DNA from: Acrocarpospora corrugata
Lineage (GTDB): Bacteria; Actinomycetota; Actinomycetes; Streptosporangiales; Streptosporangiaceae
NCBI RefSeq assembly: GCF_009687845.1
Contig: NZ_BLAD01000091.1
Span: forward strand, 1 to 55,788
Reading direction: 5' to 3'
Length of the DNA: 55,788 nucleotides
Shown: positions 18,545 to 27,800 of the stretch, in pieces
Layout: every line of letters begins with the position of its first letter
Numbering within the stretch: position 1 is the stretch's first letter
The notes under the pieces: generated by a model
The model's database searches: none
Told to the model about the DNA's origin: nothing
The model's input: only the letters and a program-made list of their open reading frames with translations
Made by a program: the position numbers and the translations under genes

Positions 18545-19993
18545 TCAGGCGCCGAGGCGGGCGCCGCAGTGGGGCCATTGGCCCTGCCAGCGGCCCTGGA
18601 CTCGTTGGAAGAGGAGTTGGGCGCGGTAGGTCTGTTCCTCGGCGGGCCAGTCGATGGGGGTTTTGGTGCCGCCCACGGCCAGCCACATGGGGAGGCTGAA
18701 CTGGTACATGCCGTAGTAGGGGCCGCCCGCGTTGTACGCCTTCGGGTTGCCGTGGGATTCGCAGTCGGCGAGGCCGGCCCAGTTGAGGGCGGCGACGTTG
18801 GGGGCGATGGGGATGGTTCGGGGCGGGAGGGACGGGCCTACTCGGATGATCGAGCCGTCTTTGGGGAAGCTGGTGAGGGCAGGACGGACGGTGTCGCCTT
18901 TGGGGAGGGCGATGTTGGCCTGTTTGAGGACTTCCCCGACAGTACGACCGGTGGTGATGGTGCTGACGCGGATCTTGCCGGCGACGATGTAGACCTTGCG
19001 TTCGGTTTTGACGCTCAACTTGAAGCCGGAGACCGGGATCTGGCGCATGCGGTTGGCGGACAGGCGGAGGCGGGCGGGGTCGAGTTTGAGATCCTCGAGG
19101 GCGTCGCCAACATTGAGCGCAGTGATCATGTGGGTGCTGCGTTTGCCGTCCATGATCAGGGTGAGCGGGCGCGCGTGCCGTACCACGATGGTGGCGCCGT
19201 CGGCCACGGTCTCGGTCGGGGCGGGGCGGACGTGGTCCTCAGCGTCGTAACTGATGTCAGCGGAGTCGAGCACCCCGTGCACTGTTCCGGCGAAACTGCG
19301 GAATGTCACCAGATCACCGTCGACATCGAGCGTGATCTGCTTGGCGAGCCCCCCGCCGACGATCATGCCAAGCGTGACCCCGGCAAGCGCGGCATAAACC
19401 GACCCGGCCCAGGGCGACAGCAGCCAAGCCCGCCAAACGGGCACCGGATACTCACGAACCTGACCGCCGCCCTGCCCCAGCTGATCAGCAATCAACTCAT
19501 CGACGTCCTCCAGCGACGGCGGCGCTCCACCAGCACTCCGCCGCGCCCGCCGCGATCCCGGCCGCGGCCCACTCCGCCGACCTTCCCCCGATTCAGCCCA
19601 GACCTCGCCCCCGATCTCTTCCGCGCCACCTTCATGAACACCGTCCAACGAACTGTCGCGAGCACGCCTGCGCCGACGACCGGCAGGCTCGTCCATGCGA
19701 TCAACAGGAGGCGGTCCACCCCAAGCCCCGGATGAAGACTCACCCGCATACGCTCGATCAGCGAAAGGCGTCGCGACCCAGGCTCCAGTCGAAACCTCAT
19801 CGGCGGAAATCGTCCCGTCCGCACGCGCTCGACCAGCAGGACCCGGCGCACCCGACAAAGGCTCACCGCTGTGCGCGCCAGCGGCGGCATGCGGCCCCGC
19901 CGACTCGCCCGGGTGCGGTCCGTCAGGGGGAGGCGGGCCGGTCGGTTCGCTGGGGTCGCCTCCGGAGGGTTGCTCCAATGTCGGTGAATACAT
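18545..19993 (-). CDS. rpfB: resuscitation-promoting factor (RpfB-like) with DUF348 repeats
   Basis: 482 residues. A long disordered Pro/Gly/Ala-rich N-terminus (1-150) precedes a membrane anchor (SVYAALAGVTLGMIVGGGLA), then three DUF348 ubiquitin-like repeats. The C-terminal transglycosylase-like Rpf domain contains NWAGLADCESHGNP with the catalytic Glu, and YYGMYQFSLPMW. The G5 domain of classical RpfB is not recognisable. Rpf enzymes cleave peptidoglycan and promote growth from dormancy. The ATG at 19993 has GGAAGGA 7 nt upstream. The position between tatD and rsmA matches Mycobacterium rpfB. The 169-bp leader holds an imperfect palindrome around ACGACGCTAGCG (20024-20042) and no recognisable riboswitch. 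Confidence 0.9.
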   Translation of the reverse strand: MYSPTLEQPSGGDPSEPTGPPPPDGPHPGESAGPHAAAGAHSGEPLSGAPGPAGRARADGTISADEVSTGAWVATPFADRAYAGESSSGAWGGPPPVDRMDEPAGRRRRRARDSSLDGVHEGGAEEIGGEVWAESGEGRRSGPRPGSRRARRSAGGAPPSLEDVDELIADQLGQGGGQVREYPVPVWRAWLLSPWAGSVYAALAGVTLGMIVGGGLAKQITLDVDGDLVTFRSFAGTVHGVLDSADISYDAEDHVRPAPTETVADGATIVVRHARPLTLIMDGKRSTHMITALNVGDALEDLKLDPARLRLSANRMRQIPVSGFKLSVKTERKVYIVAGKIRVSTITTGRTVGEVLKQANIALPKGDTVRPALTSFPKDGSIIRVGPSLPPRTIPIAPNVAALNWAGLADCESHGNPKAYNAGGPYYGMYQFSLPMWLAVGGTKTPIDWPAEEQTYRAQLLFQRVQGRWQGQWPHCGARLGA

Positions 19994-20162
19994 GGATGCG
20001 TCCTTCCGGAGGTTGACCGGCTCACGACGCTAGCGCCGTCGTCACTCCTGCCTCAACCTCATCACTGAATCCCCGCCGTGACATTGGTCGCAGTTGGCTC
20101 AGGAGAATATCCCCAATATGCCGCAAACCCCATGCATTAGCAGGCGTTTTGCCGATCTGGCT

Positions 20163-21020
20163 CTACCAGGCGCCGAAAACCTGCTCCCCGTTGCGGCTCA
20201 CCGCGCCGGCCAGATCATCCGCATCGACGCCCTTGACCTCGGCCAGGCAGCGCAGAGTCAACGGGATCAGGTAGGGCGCGTTCGGCTTCCCCCGATGCGG
20301 CACCGGCGGCAAATACGGCGCATCCGTCTCGACCAGCATGAGCTCCACGGGCGCCACCGCCGCCGCTTCCCGCAGATAACCAGCGTTCTTGTACGTCACC
20401 GGCCCAGAAAACGACAGGAAATATCCCGCCTCCACGCACTTCTTGGCCATTTCGGCGTCACCCGAATAGCTGTGGAACACCACGACCTCCGGCGCCCCCT
20501 CCTCAGCGAGCACCGCCAGCACGTCATCGTGCGCATCCCGATCGTGGATCACCAGCGCCTTCCCGGTCCGCTTGGCGATCTCGATATGCGCCCGAAAACT
20601 CACCTGCTGATCCTGGTGCGACGCCCAGTCCCGGTAGTAGTCGAGCCCGGTCTCCCCCACGGCCCGCACCCGCGGCTGCCGAGCAAGCTCCTCAATCTCC
20701 GCAAGCACCTCAGGCGTAGCCGCATGCGCTTCATTCGGATGAATCGCCACGCCCGCATACACATCCGCATGATCCCGAGCGACTTCGGCATTCCACCGCG
20801 ACGACCGCAAGTCATACCCGATCGTCACCAACCGAGTGACCCCCACCGAACGCGCCTGCTCCACAATCGCCGCCACGGAGGCCCCCGCCGCCTGCGCTGC
20901 CAACGCCACCGGATCACCCGAAGACGCCTGCCGATCACCGACCATGATGTCGAGATGGCAGTGGGAATCGAACACGTCAGCCCCTAGCGGCTGCGGCAGG
21001 GAGGGCATCTCACGCGACAT
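20163..21020 (-). CDS. tatD: TatD family metal-dependent DNase
   Basis: 285 residues, TIM-barrel metallohydrolase. The metal site opens with FDSHCHLD and continues with AIHPNEAH, GETGLDYYRDW and FHSYSGD, and the late acidic motif is VETDAPYL. Family members are 3'-5' exonucleases or DNases in repair. It lies between rpf and metG, as in Mycobacterium. The start at 21020 or the in-frame ATG at 21008 are both possible. Confidence 0.94.
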   Translation of the reverse strand: MSREMPSLPQPLGADVFDSHCHLDIMVGDRQASSGDPVALAAQAAGASVAAIVEQARSVGVTRLVTIGYDLRSSRWNAEVARDHADVYAGVAIHPNEAHAATPEVLAEIEELARQPRVRAVGETGLDYYRDWASHQDQQVSFRAHIEIAKRTGKALVIHDRDAHDDVLAVLAEEGAPEVVVFHSYSGDAEMAKKCVEAGYFLSFSGPVTYKNAGYLREAAAVAPVELMLVETDAPYLPPVPHRGKPNAPYLIPLTLRCLAEVKGVDADDLAGAVSRNGEQVFGAW

Positions 21021-21180
21021 GCCCTCAACTTATCGCCCCAACCTGGGTCACCATCCCAGCGCATCAGCCGAGCAACCCCCGCCGCTCCTCGTGCTGCGAA
21101 TGAAGACGGAACGGGTCCACGAACCTGCGCCGGGTCGATGCGAGCTCACTGACCTCGGCGATCCAAGCCGATCAACGCGA

Positions 21181-22977
21181 CTATTCGGTGGGCGTCTTGT
21201 CGGCGAGGCGGGCGAGTTCCTCGTCAACGATCTTCGGGTCCAGCTTGGTGAACAGCGGAGTCGGCGGGGCCAGGCGCGTTCCGGAACGGATCGGCTGGTG
21301 GGCCCAGGTCGCGGCGCCGTCGTAGGCGCCGGTGATGATCGGGTACTGCGGGCCGCCGTCCTCGCTGACCTCGCTGATCTGCGGCATTCCAGACCAGACG
21401 CCCTCGCCGCCCAGCATCTCGAAGATCTTGTTCGACGAGTTGGGGAGGAAGGGCGTGAGCAGGGTCTTGGCGTCGTCGACCACCTGCAGTGCCACGTGCA
21501 GGATCGAACCCTGGCGGGTCGGGTCGTCCTTGATCTTCCAGGGTTCCTGCTCGGCCAGGTAGCGGTTGGCGTCGCGGACCACGTCGAAGGCCTCGTTGAC
21601 CGCGTTCTTGAACCTGGACCGGGCGAGTTCGGCGCCAACGGCGGCGAAAGCCGTACGCGAGCGGTCGAGCAGGGCGCGGTCGGCGTCGGTGAGGTCGACG
21701 GCGGCCGGGATCTCGCCGAAGTTCTTGGCCGCCATGGAGATCGACCGGTTGACCAGGTTGCCCCAGGCCGCGACGAGTTCACCGTTGTTGCGGTTGACGA
21801 ACTCCGACCAGGTGAAGTCGGTGTCCTGATTTTCCGGACCCGCGACCGCGATGTAGTAGCGCAGCGCGTCCGCCGAGTACCGCTCCAGGAAGTCGCGGAC
21901 ATAGATGACCACAGACCTGGACGAGGAGAACTTCCTCCCCTCCATCGTCAGGAACTCGCTGGAAACCACCTCGGAGGGCACGTCCAGCCGCCCAAGCGAC
22001 CCCGGCGTCCCGCCGCGCGCGCCTTCGCCGTTGTAGCCGAGCAGCAGCGCCGGCCAGATCTCGGCGTGGAAGACGATGTTGTCCTTGCCCATGAAGTAGT
22101 AGCCGCGCGCGTCCGGGTTCTGCCACCAGGCGCGCCACGCGTCCGGGTCGCCGGAGCGGCGGGCCCACTCGATCGAGGCGCTGAGATAGCCGATGACCGC
22201 GTCGAACCAGACATAGAGCCGCTTGTCGCTGCGGTCACGCCAGCCGTCGAGCGGGATCGGCACACCCCAGTCCAGGTCCCGGGTGATCGCCCGCGGCTGC
22301 AGGTCGCCGAGCAGGTTGAGCGCGAACTTGAGCACGTTCGGACGCCATTCGCCCTGCTTGCTCTGCAGGTAGGTGCCCAGCACCTCCGCGAACGCGGGCA
22401 GATCGAGCATGAAATGCTCGGTCTCGATGAACTTGGGCGTCTCACCGTTGATCCGCGACTTGGGATTGATCAGGTCAATCGGGTCGAGCTGATTGCCACA
22501 GTTGTCGCACTGGTCGCCACGCGCGCCGTCGTACCCACAGATAGGGCAGGTGCCCTCGATATAGCGGTCAGGCAGCGTACGCCCGGTAGACGGGGAGACC
22601 GCCCCCATCGTCGTCTTCGGGAAGACATACCCGTTGTTGTACAGCCCGAGAAAGATCTCCTGCGCCACCGAGAAGTGGTTACGCGTGGTCGTCCGGGTGA
22701 ACAGGTCGTACGACAGCCCCAGCGCGGTCAGATCCTCAGCGATGATCCGGTTGTACCGATCGGCGAGCGCGCGCGCGGACAGACCTTCCTTGTCGGCCTG
22801 GACTTGAATCGGCGTGCCGTGCTCGTCCGTCCCCGAGACCATCAGCACCTTGTTGCCCGCCATCCGCTGGTAGCGGCTGAAGACGTCGGACGGCACGCCG
22901 AACCCGGAAACGTGCCCGATGTGCCGTGGCCCGTTGGCATACGGCCACGCGACGGCGGTCAAGATGTGCTGAGACAT
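21181..22977 (-). CDS. metG: methionyl-tRNA synthetase
   Basis: 598 residues, class I synthetase charging tRNA-Met. The HIGH motif is [13 protein letters not shown]. The zinc knuckle is [18 protein letters not shown]. The second signature is GRKFSSSRS, the KFSSS variant found in many actinobacterial MetG proteins. The C-terminal anticodon-binding domain is present and no tRNA-binding dimerisation tail is seen. The gap between its stop and the tatD start (21021-21180) shows no gene. Confidence 0.97.
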   Translation of the reverse strand: MSQHILTAVAWPYANGPRHIGHVSGFGVPSDVFSRYQRMAGNKVLMVSGTDEHGTPIQVQADKEGLSARALADRYNRIIAEDLTALGLSYDLFTRTTTRNHFSVAQEIFLGLYNNGYVFPKTTMGAVSPSTGRTLPDRYIEGTCPICGYDGARGDQCDNCGNQLDPIDLINPKSRINGETPKFIETEHFMLDLPAFAEVLGTYLQSKQGEWRPNVLKFALNLLGDLQPRAITRDLDWGVPIPLDGWRDRSDKRLYVWFDAVIGYLSASIEWARRSGDPDAWRAWWQNPDARGYYFMGKDNIVFHAEIWPALLLGYNGEGARGGTPGSLGRLDVPSEVVSSEFLTMEGRKFSSSRSVVIYVRDFLERYSADALRYYIAVAGPENQDTDFTWSEFVNRNNGELVAAWGNLVNRSISMAAKNFGEIPAAVDLTDADRALLDRSRTAFAAVGAELARSRFKNAVNEAFDVVRDANRYLAEQEPWKIKDDPTRQGSILHVALQVVDDAKTLLTPFLPNSSNKIFEMLGGEGVWSGMPQISEVSEDGGPQYPIITGAYDGAATWAHQPIRSGTRLAPPTPLFTKLDPKIVDEELARLADKTPTE

Positions 22978-23030
22978 GCGTCCAGCCTAGAGCCCCTTGA
23001 CGGCCCGCTCGAACGAATTACCCCGCACAC

Positions 23031-23100
23031 GCACCCAACCGGTCGGCGGCGCAGCGGATGGGCGCGCACCCAACCGGTCGGCGGCGTAGCGGAAGGGCGC
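23031..23100. repeat. 35-bp tandem duplication
   Basis: Two directly abutting 35-bp copies begin GCACCCAACCGGTCGGCGGC at 23031 and 23066 and differ at two positions. They lie in the non-coding gap between metG and the hydrolase (22978-23230), which otherwise shows nothing. Confidence 0.9.
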
Positions 23101-23230
23101 ACATGCCGAACCACCGGGCGTCAGCGTGAGGTACACCTGCACCGGACGTCTCCGCGAGGCACGCACTCGTGCGCGCCCTTCGTGCTGGCGGCCTTCGTTT
23201 CGCCCGCTCTCGCCTCGTCAGCCCAGCCGA

Positions 23231-23923
23231 TCACGTGGCGGCGAGCAGGATCCGTGCCAGTTCGTGTGGCTGGGAGAACATCGGCCAGTGGCCGGTGTTC
23301 ATCTCGACCAGTCGCCAGTGTTCGCTGGTCAGCAACTTGACCACATCCTCATTCGGAGTGTCGCCGTCGAGGAGGCATTTGATGTAGGTCGCCGGGAGCT
23401 CGCCGAGCGGACGGCTCAGCACGGCCGGCTCGGTCAGCGAAGCGCCAGGGTGCGGAGTGGAACCACCGACGATCCGGGCGATCTGCTCGCCGGTGAGGCC
23501 CTGCCCGTCGTAGTCCGCCGCCGTCAGCGGTGCCCAGAAGCCCTGATTCTCGGCGATCGAGCCCTCCACCATCGCCCGGCCGTCCGGCCAGGCGGATACG
23601 AAAGACTCACCGTCGGCCGGAACGTTGGAGTCGACGAAGACCACGCGAGCCAGCCGATCGCCGATCCGCTCAGCGGCCTGACCGACCGGAATGCCCGAGT
23701 AGCTGTGCCCGACCAGAATGACGTCCCGCAGATCGAGGCGCTCGATCTCATCAACGATGTCCCGGACGTGAGTCTGCTGCCCGGCCGGGACACCCTGCTT
23801 CTCAGCGAGGCCGGACAGCGTCAGCGGATGGGCGCCGTGGCCAGCCGCACGCAGCTCCGGCACCACCTCGTCCCACGCCCAAGCTCCCAACCACGCCCCT
23901 GCCACCAGCACGAATTCCGCCAT
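23231..23923 (-). CDS. alpha/beta hydrolase
   Basis: 230 residues. The nucleophile elbow is VGHSYSG and the catalytic His is in MNTGHWPMF near the end. The oxyanion segment is LVAGAWLGAWAW, as in the salicylate-esterase/MenH-like subfamily. It starts at the ATG at 23923, where the fold begins; an upstream extension is non-homologous. The substrate is unknown. It stands alone between metG and the GT2 gene. Confidence 0.9.
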   Translation of the reverse strand: MAEFVLVAGAWLGAWAWDEVVPELRAAGHGAHPLTLSGLAEKQGVPAGQQTHVRDIVDEIERLDLRDVILVGHSYSGIPVGQAAERIGDRLARVVFVDSNVPADGESFVSAWPDGRAMVEGSIAENQGFWAPLTAADYDGQGLTGEQIARIVGGSTPHPGASLTEPAVLSRPLGELPATYIKCLLDGDTPNEDVVKLLTSEHWRLVEMNTGHWPMFSQPHELARILLAAT

Positions 23924-24045
23924 GGAACCAACGTACCGAAGCGGTCCGACAATCTCGGAGTGGTCGCGCCTCGGCCCTCCAGCGCTGCGATCGATCGCCC
24001 ATCGCAGCGGCAGACGCCGCGCATCCCACGCCAAGGTTCGTGCGG

Positions 24046-25266
24046 CTAACCCCGGGTGCTCGCGCGGGTGACGGCCTCCGCCGCCTCCTCGGCCGCCGAC
24101 GCGGCGATGTCGATCGAGGTCTCCTTCGACCGGCGAATGCCCAGGATGCTGATGAACAGCGCAGCGAAGATGGTCTGGAAGCTCATGATGAACGCGGTCG
24201 CCGACGGCACGACCATACGCAGCACCTCGGCGGGGATCAGCTCACCGAACCCGCGACCCCCCCAGTGCGCCAGCGAGGCGATCAACCCCACCAAACCGCC
24301 CAGCGCCAGCAGCCCGCCCGCGACCAGGCCCTTCTCCAAAGTCACGATATCGACCAGCTTCTTCACCCGCCGGTCCTCCGGCAGGAAGCCTTCCTCCGCC
24401 GCGTACACCTTGGTGAACAGCGCGAACAACGCCGCCTGGAATCCGATCACGACCATCGCCGACGCGCCAACCAGCGTGTCGATGTCGAACGCGAGCTTGC
24501 CGATGTAGACCGGCCCGAAGGTCAGCGCGGTGCCCGCGACCAGGCCGAGCGTCATCAGCGCCAGGCCGGGGATGAAGAACAGCCAGCGCGGGCTGTACAG
24601 GAGCAGGAAGCGCAGGTGGCGCCAGCCGTCCCGCCAGGAGCGCAGGTGCGGCGGGCGGGTGCGGCCGTCGGGCGACAGCGTGGTCGGCACCTCGCGCACG
24701 TCCAGGCCCTGCAGGGTCGCCTTCACCACCATCTCGGAGGCGAACTCCATGCCCCCGGTCTGCAGGCCCAGCCGCAGGATCGAGTCCCGCCGGAACCCAC
24801 GCAGACCGCAGTGGAAGTCCCCGATCGCGCTCGGGAAGAACAGCCGCCCGACGAAGGAGAGGACCGGATTGCCCAGGTAACGGTGGAGCGGCGGCATGGC
24901 GCCGGGGGCGATCCCGCCCTTGAAGCGGTTGCCCATCACCAGCTCGCCACCCGCCCGCAACTCCTCCACGAACGGCAGCAGGCCGGTGAAGTCATAGGAG
25001 TCGTCGGCGTCGCCCATGATGACGTACTTGCCGCGCGCGGCGCGGATGCCACCGATCAGGGCGTTGCCGTACCCCTTCTCGTCAATGTGCACCACCCGGG
25101 CGCCCGCATCCCTGGCCAGCTGCTGCGAACCGTCGGTGCTGCCGTTGTCGGCGATCACCACTTCGCCGTCGATGCCATGTTCGCGCATGCACTCCAGCGC
25201 CTTGCGCACACATGTTTCAACGGTCTCCGCCTCGTTGAGGCAGGGCATGACCACCGTGAGTTCCAC
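24046..25266 (-). CDS. membrane glycosyltransferase family 2 (DPM1-like)
   Basis: 406 residues. The N-terminal GT-A domain has LTVVMPCLNEAETV, IADNGSTDGS, GYGNALIGGI and MGDADDSYDF (DxD). The C-terminal third holds four membrane segments, as in polyprenyl-phosphate sugar transferases. It probably transfers a sugar from NDP-sugar to a lipid carrier. The GTG at 25266 with AAGGG 7 nt upstream is preferred over the TTG at 25302. It is divergent from a GT-C gene and near pmt, so all three may serve one surface-glycan or protein-mannosylation pathway (inference). Confidence 0.88.
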   Translation of the reverse strand: MELTVVMPCLNEAETVETCVRKALECMREHGIDGEVVIADNGSTDGSQQLARDAGARVVHIDEKGYGNALIGGIRAARGKYVIMGDADDSYDFTGLLPFVEELRAGGELVMGNRFKGGIAPGAMPPLHRYLGNPVLSFVGRLFFPSAIGDFHCGLRGFRRDSILRLGLQTGGMEFASEMVVKATLQGLDVREVPTTLSPDGRTRPPHLRSWRDGWRHLRFLLLYSPRWLFFIPGLALMTLGLVAGTALTFGPVYIGKLAFDIDTLVGASAMVVIGFQAALFALFTKVYAAEEGFLPEDRRVKKLVDIVTLEKGLVAGGLLALGGLVGLIASLAHWGGRGFGELIPAEVLRMVVPSATAFIMSFQTIFAALFISILGIRRSKETSIDIAASAAEEAAEAVTRASTRG

Positions 25267-25363
25267 GTCGCAACCCTTCAAGCTCCCGATCAGATCAACC
25301 AATCATGCCCGCTACCCACAGGTGCCCGAGTCAAGTCCGTGAAACGACTGGCATTCTGTAAGC

Positions 25364-26842
25364 ATGGTCGCGGTCGCGGAACCGACAACGCTGAGCGCCC
25401 CCAGCATCGGACGATGGGGGCGTTTGGCAGCTTTCCTGCGCCGGCACCGCTGGTTCGCGGTGGCCGTCGGCCTGGGCGCGCTGCTGCGGCTCATCACGAT
25501 GCTGGGCTTCGGCCCGGCGATGTGGTTCAACGACTCCTACGACTACATTTCGGTCGCACTGCACCCACGCCCCCACCCGATCCGTCCGGATGGGTACGGA
25601 TTCTGGCTGCTCTTACTCAAACCGCTGCACAGCCTGGCCTTCGTGGTGTTCACCCAGCATCTGATGGGGCTCGCCACGGCTGTGCTGATATATGCGCTTT
25701 TAACCAAGCGCTTCGGCCTGCCCGGCTGGGGGGCGACGCTGGCTGCGCTGCCGGTGCTGTTCGACGCGTACCAGATCCAGATCGAGCAGATGATCATGTC
25801 GGACGCGATGTTCGTGCTGCTCGTGGTCGGGGTCATCACGCTGGTGCTGTGGCATCGCGAAATGTCGTGGAAAGTCGGCGCGGCCGTGGGCGGCCTGCTC
25901 GCGCTGACCGCGCTCACCCGCAGCATCGGGCTGCCGATCCTGGCCCTGGTCGCGGTCTACCTGCTGGTCAAGCGGACCAGCTGGAAGACGATCCTGGCAT
26001 TGGTGATGGCTTGCGCGATTCCCGTCGTCGGATACATGGGCTGGTTCAAAGCGGTCAACGGTCAGTTCGCGATGACCAGCAGCGACGGCGTGATCCTCTA
26101 CATGCGCACCGCGTCGTTCTCGGACTGTCACGAGATGGGCCTCGACCCGCGCGCCGAACTCAAGCTCGCGCTGCTCTGCATCCCGAAGAAGCCCGAAGAG
26201 CGCGGCCCGTCCGCGCAGGCCTACCTCTGGTGGGACAACGACAACCAGATCCACGTGTTCGGCGCGGGCATGAAGTTCGACGCCGAAATGAACCAGAACA
26301 CCGGAGCCTTCGCGACCCGCGCCATCCTCAGCCAGCCCGGCGACTACCTGGCCGTCGTCGCCAAGGACTTCATCCGCGCCTTCCGCTGGGACCGCCAGCC
26401 GTTCCCTGACGACAGGACCTTCCTGCAGTACCAGTTCGGCAACAACATCACCACCAGGCTCCCGGCCTGGACCTCGTTCCGCGGCCAGACCCACACCGAC
26501 GCGGAAACCTACGAGAACGGCCCCGCCGCCACGGTCAACACCGGCCCCTGGTCGGACATCATGATCACCTATCAGAAGATCGTGCGCATCCCCGGCCTGG
26601 CCCTCGGCATCCTGCTCCTGATCGGCCTGTACGGCGTCGCTCTCCGCTGGCGCAAACTCGGCGGCCCGGTCCTGCTCCCCTGGCTGGCCTCGGTCGGCCT
26701 GATCCTGGCCCCCGCCGCCACCGCCGAATTCGACTACCGCTACCTGATCCCCGCGGTCCCGCTGGCCTGCGTCGCCGCCGCCATCACCCTCCGCCGCGGC
26801 TTCCGCCCCACCGCAAAGCCAGAAGTCACAGAAGCCGCCTGA
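25364..26842 (+). CDS. multi-pass GT-C-type glycosyltransferase-like membrane protein
   Basis: 492 residues with about ten hydrophobic segments. After the first segment comes FGPAMWFNDSYDYISVALHP, an acidic luminal-loop motif typical of GT-C enzymes that use polyprenyl-phosphate sugars. A soluble loop (about 230-390) precedes the last segments. No specific subfamily is recognised. It is divergent from the GT2 gene that may make its donor, and ends 9 bp before the convergent rsmI. Confidence 0.78.
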   Translation: MVAVAEPTTLSAPSIGRWGRLAAFLRRHRWFAVAVGLGALLRLITMLGFGPAMWFNDSYDYISVALHPRPHPIRPDGYGFWLLLLKPLHSLAFVVFTQHLMGLATAVLIYALLTKRFGLPGWGATLAALPVLFDAYQIQIEQMIMSDAMFVLLVVGVITLVLWHREMSWKVGAAVGGLLALTALTRSIGLPILALVAVYLLVKRTSWKTILALVMACAIPVVGYMGWFKAVNGQFAMTSSDGVILYMRTASFSDCHEMGLDPRAELKLALLCIPKKPEERGPSAQAYLWWDNDNQIHVFGAGMKFDAEMNQNTGAFATRAILSQPGDYLAVVAKDFIRAFRWDRQPFPDDRTFLQYQFGNNITTRLPAWTSFRGQTHTDAETYENGPAATVNTGPWSDIMITYQKIVRIPGLALGILLLIGLYGVALRWRKLGGPVLLPWLASVGLILAPAATAEFDYRYLIPAVPLACVAAAITLRRGFRPTAKPEVTEAA

Positions 26843-26851
26843 CCCGGCCCT

Positions 26852-27694
26852 TCAGGACTTCGCGGCGTGTACGGCGTTGTAGAGGTCACGCTTCGGAATC
26901 CCCGCCTTCTTCGCCACATCGACGATGGCCTCCTTGCGGGCGACCCCGGACGCCTCCAGCCGGGCGACCTCACCGAGAAGGTCCTCGATCACCGGCTCAC
27001 GCTGATCCGCGACATATCCGGCCACCACGATGGTTATCTCGCCGCGAACATCCCCCGCCGCCCATTCGGCGAGTTCACCAAGCCCGCCACGCCGTACCTC
27101 TTCGTAGGTTTTGGTGAGTTCCCGGCAGACGGCCGCCTGGCGGTCGGAACCGAACGCTCCGGACATGGCCGCAAGGCACGCCTGGATCCGGTGCGGCGCT
27201 TCGAAGAAGACCATCGTGCGCTCTTCGGTGGCGAGGCGCTCCAGGAGCCGGGCCCGGTCCCCGGACTTGCGCGGCGGAAAGCCCTCGAAGCAGAAACGAT
27301 CGCTGGGCAGCCCGGAGATGGCCAGCGCGGTCGTCACGGCGGACGGCCCGGCCAGCGCGGTGACCGGCACGCCGGCGTCGACGGCCAGCTTGGTCAGCCG
27401 GTAGCCGGGATCGGAGACGCCGGGCATGCCGGCGTCCGTAATGATCAGCACGGTCTGCCCGGCGAGCAGCAGATCGAGAAGTTCCTTCGCCCGCGCGATC
27501 TCGTTGGCGTCGTAGTACGAAACCACCCGCCCGGTCACGGTCGCCCCGAGATCGGAGACCAGCCGCTTCAGCCGCCGGGTGTCCTCGGCAGCGATCACAT
27601 CCGCGGTTTCGAGCGCCGACCGCAGCCGGGGCGACGCGTCGCCGACCTGTCCGATCGGAGCGCCCGCCAGCACCAGCTTGCCGAATTCACTCAC
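26852..27694 (-). CDS. rsmI: 16S rRNA (cytidine1402-2'-O)-methyltransferase
   Basis: 280 residues, tetrapyrrole-methylase fold. RsmI signatures are visible: LVLAGAPIGQVGDAS, AAEDTRRLKRL, ITDAGMPGVSDPGYRL, and FEGFPPRKSGDR, then FFEAPHRI. It methylates the 2'-OH of C1402 in the ribosomal P site. It is divergent from pmt, the same pairing as in Mycobacterium. The GTG start at 27694 is inferred; the Shine-Dalgarno site is close. Confidence 0.95.
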   Translation of the reverse strand: MSEFGKLVLAGAPIGQVGDASPRLRSALETADVIAAEDTRRLKRLVSDLGATVTGRVVSYYDANEIARAKELLDLLLAGQTVLIITDAGMPGVSDPGYRLTKLAVDAGVPVTALAGPSAVTTALAISGLPSDRFCFEGFPPRKSGDRARLLERLATEERTMVFFEAPHRIQACLAAMSGAFGSDRQAAVCRELTKTYEEVRRGGLGELAEWAAGDVRGEITIVVAGYVADQREPVIEDLLGEVARLEASGVARKEAIVDVAKKAGIPKRDLYNAVHAAKS

Positions 27695-27800
27695 CCCACC
27701 AGTATGTAATCTTCAGCGCCCACGTTCGCCTGAGGTCGAACGGCACCGAATCGGCGCGTACGTCATGTTCGTGGCGTCCTGTCGCCAGTAGTGTGGGCGA

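Noticed and set aside
19994-20162. c-di-AMP (ydaO-type) riboswitch upstream of the rpf gene
   Set aside because: Such riboswitches are known before rpf genes, but I could not find the conserved core in this leader.
21181-22977. Damaged KMSKS motif in MetG
   Set aside because: KFSSS is a normal variant in actinobacterial methionyl-tRNA synthetases; all other motifs are intact.
23031-23100. Start of a CRISPR array
   Set aside because: Two abutting copies with no spacer and no cas genes; it is a plain tandem duplication.
24040-26409. 789-codon open frame spanning the GT2 and GT-C genes
   Set aside because: Arg/Pro/His-rich shadow frame with no domain; the two glycosyltransferase genes explain the DNA.
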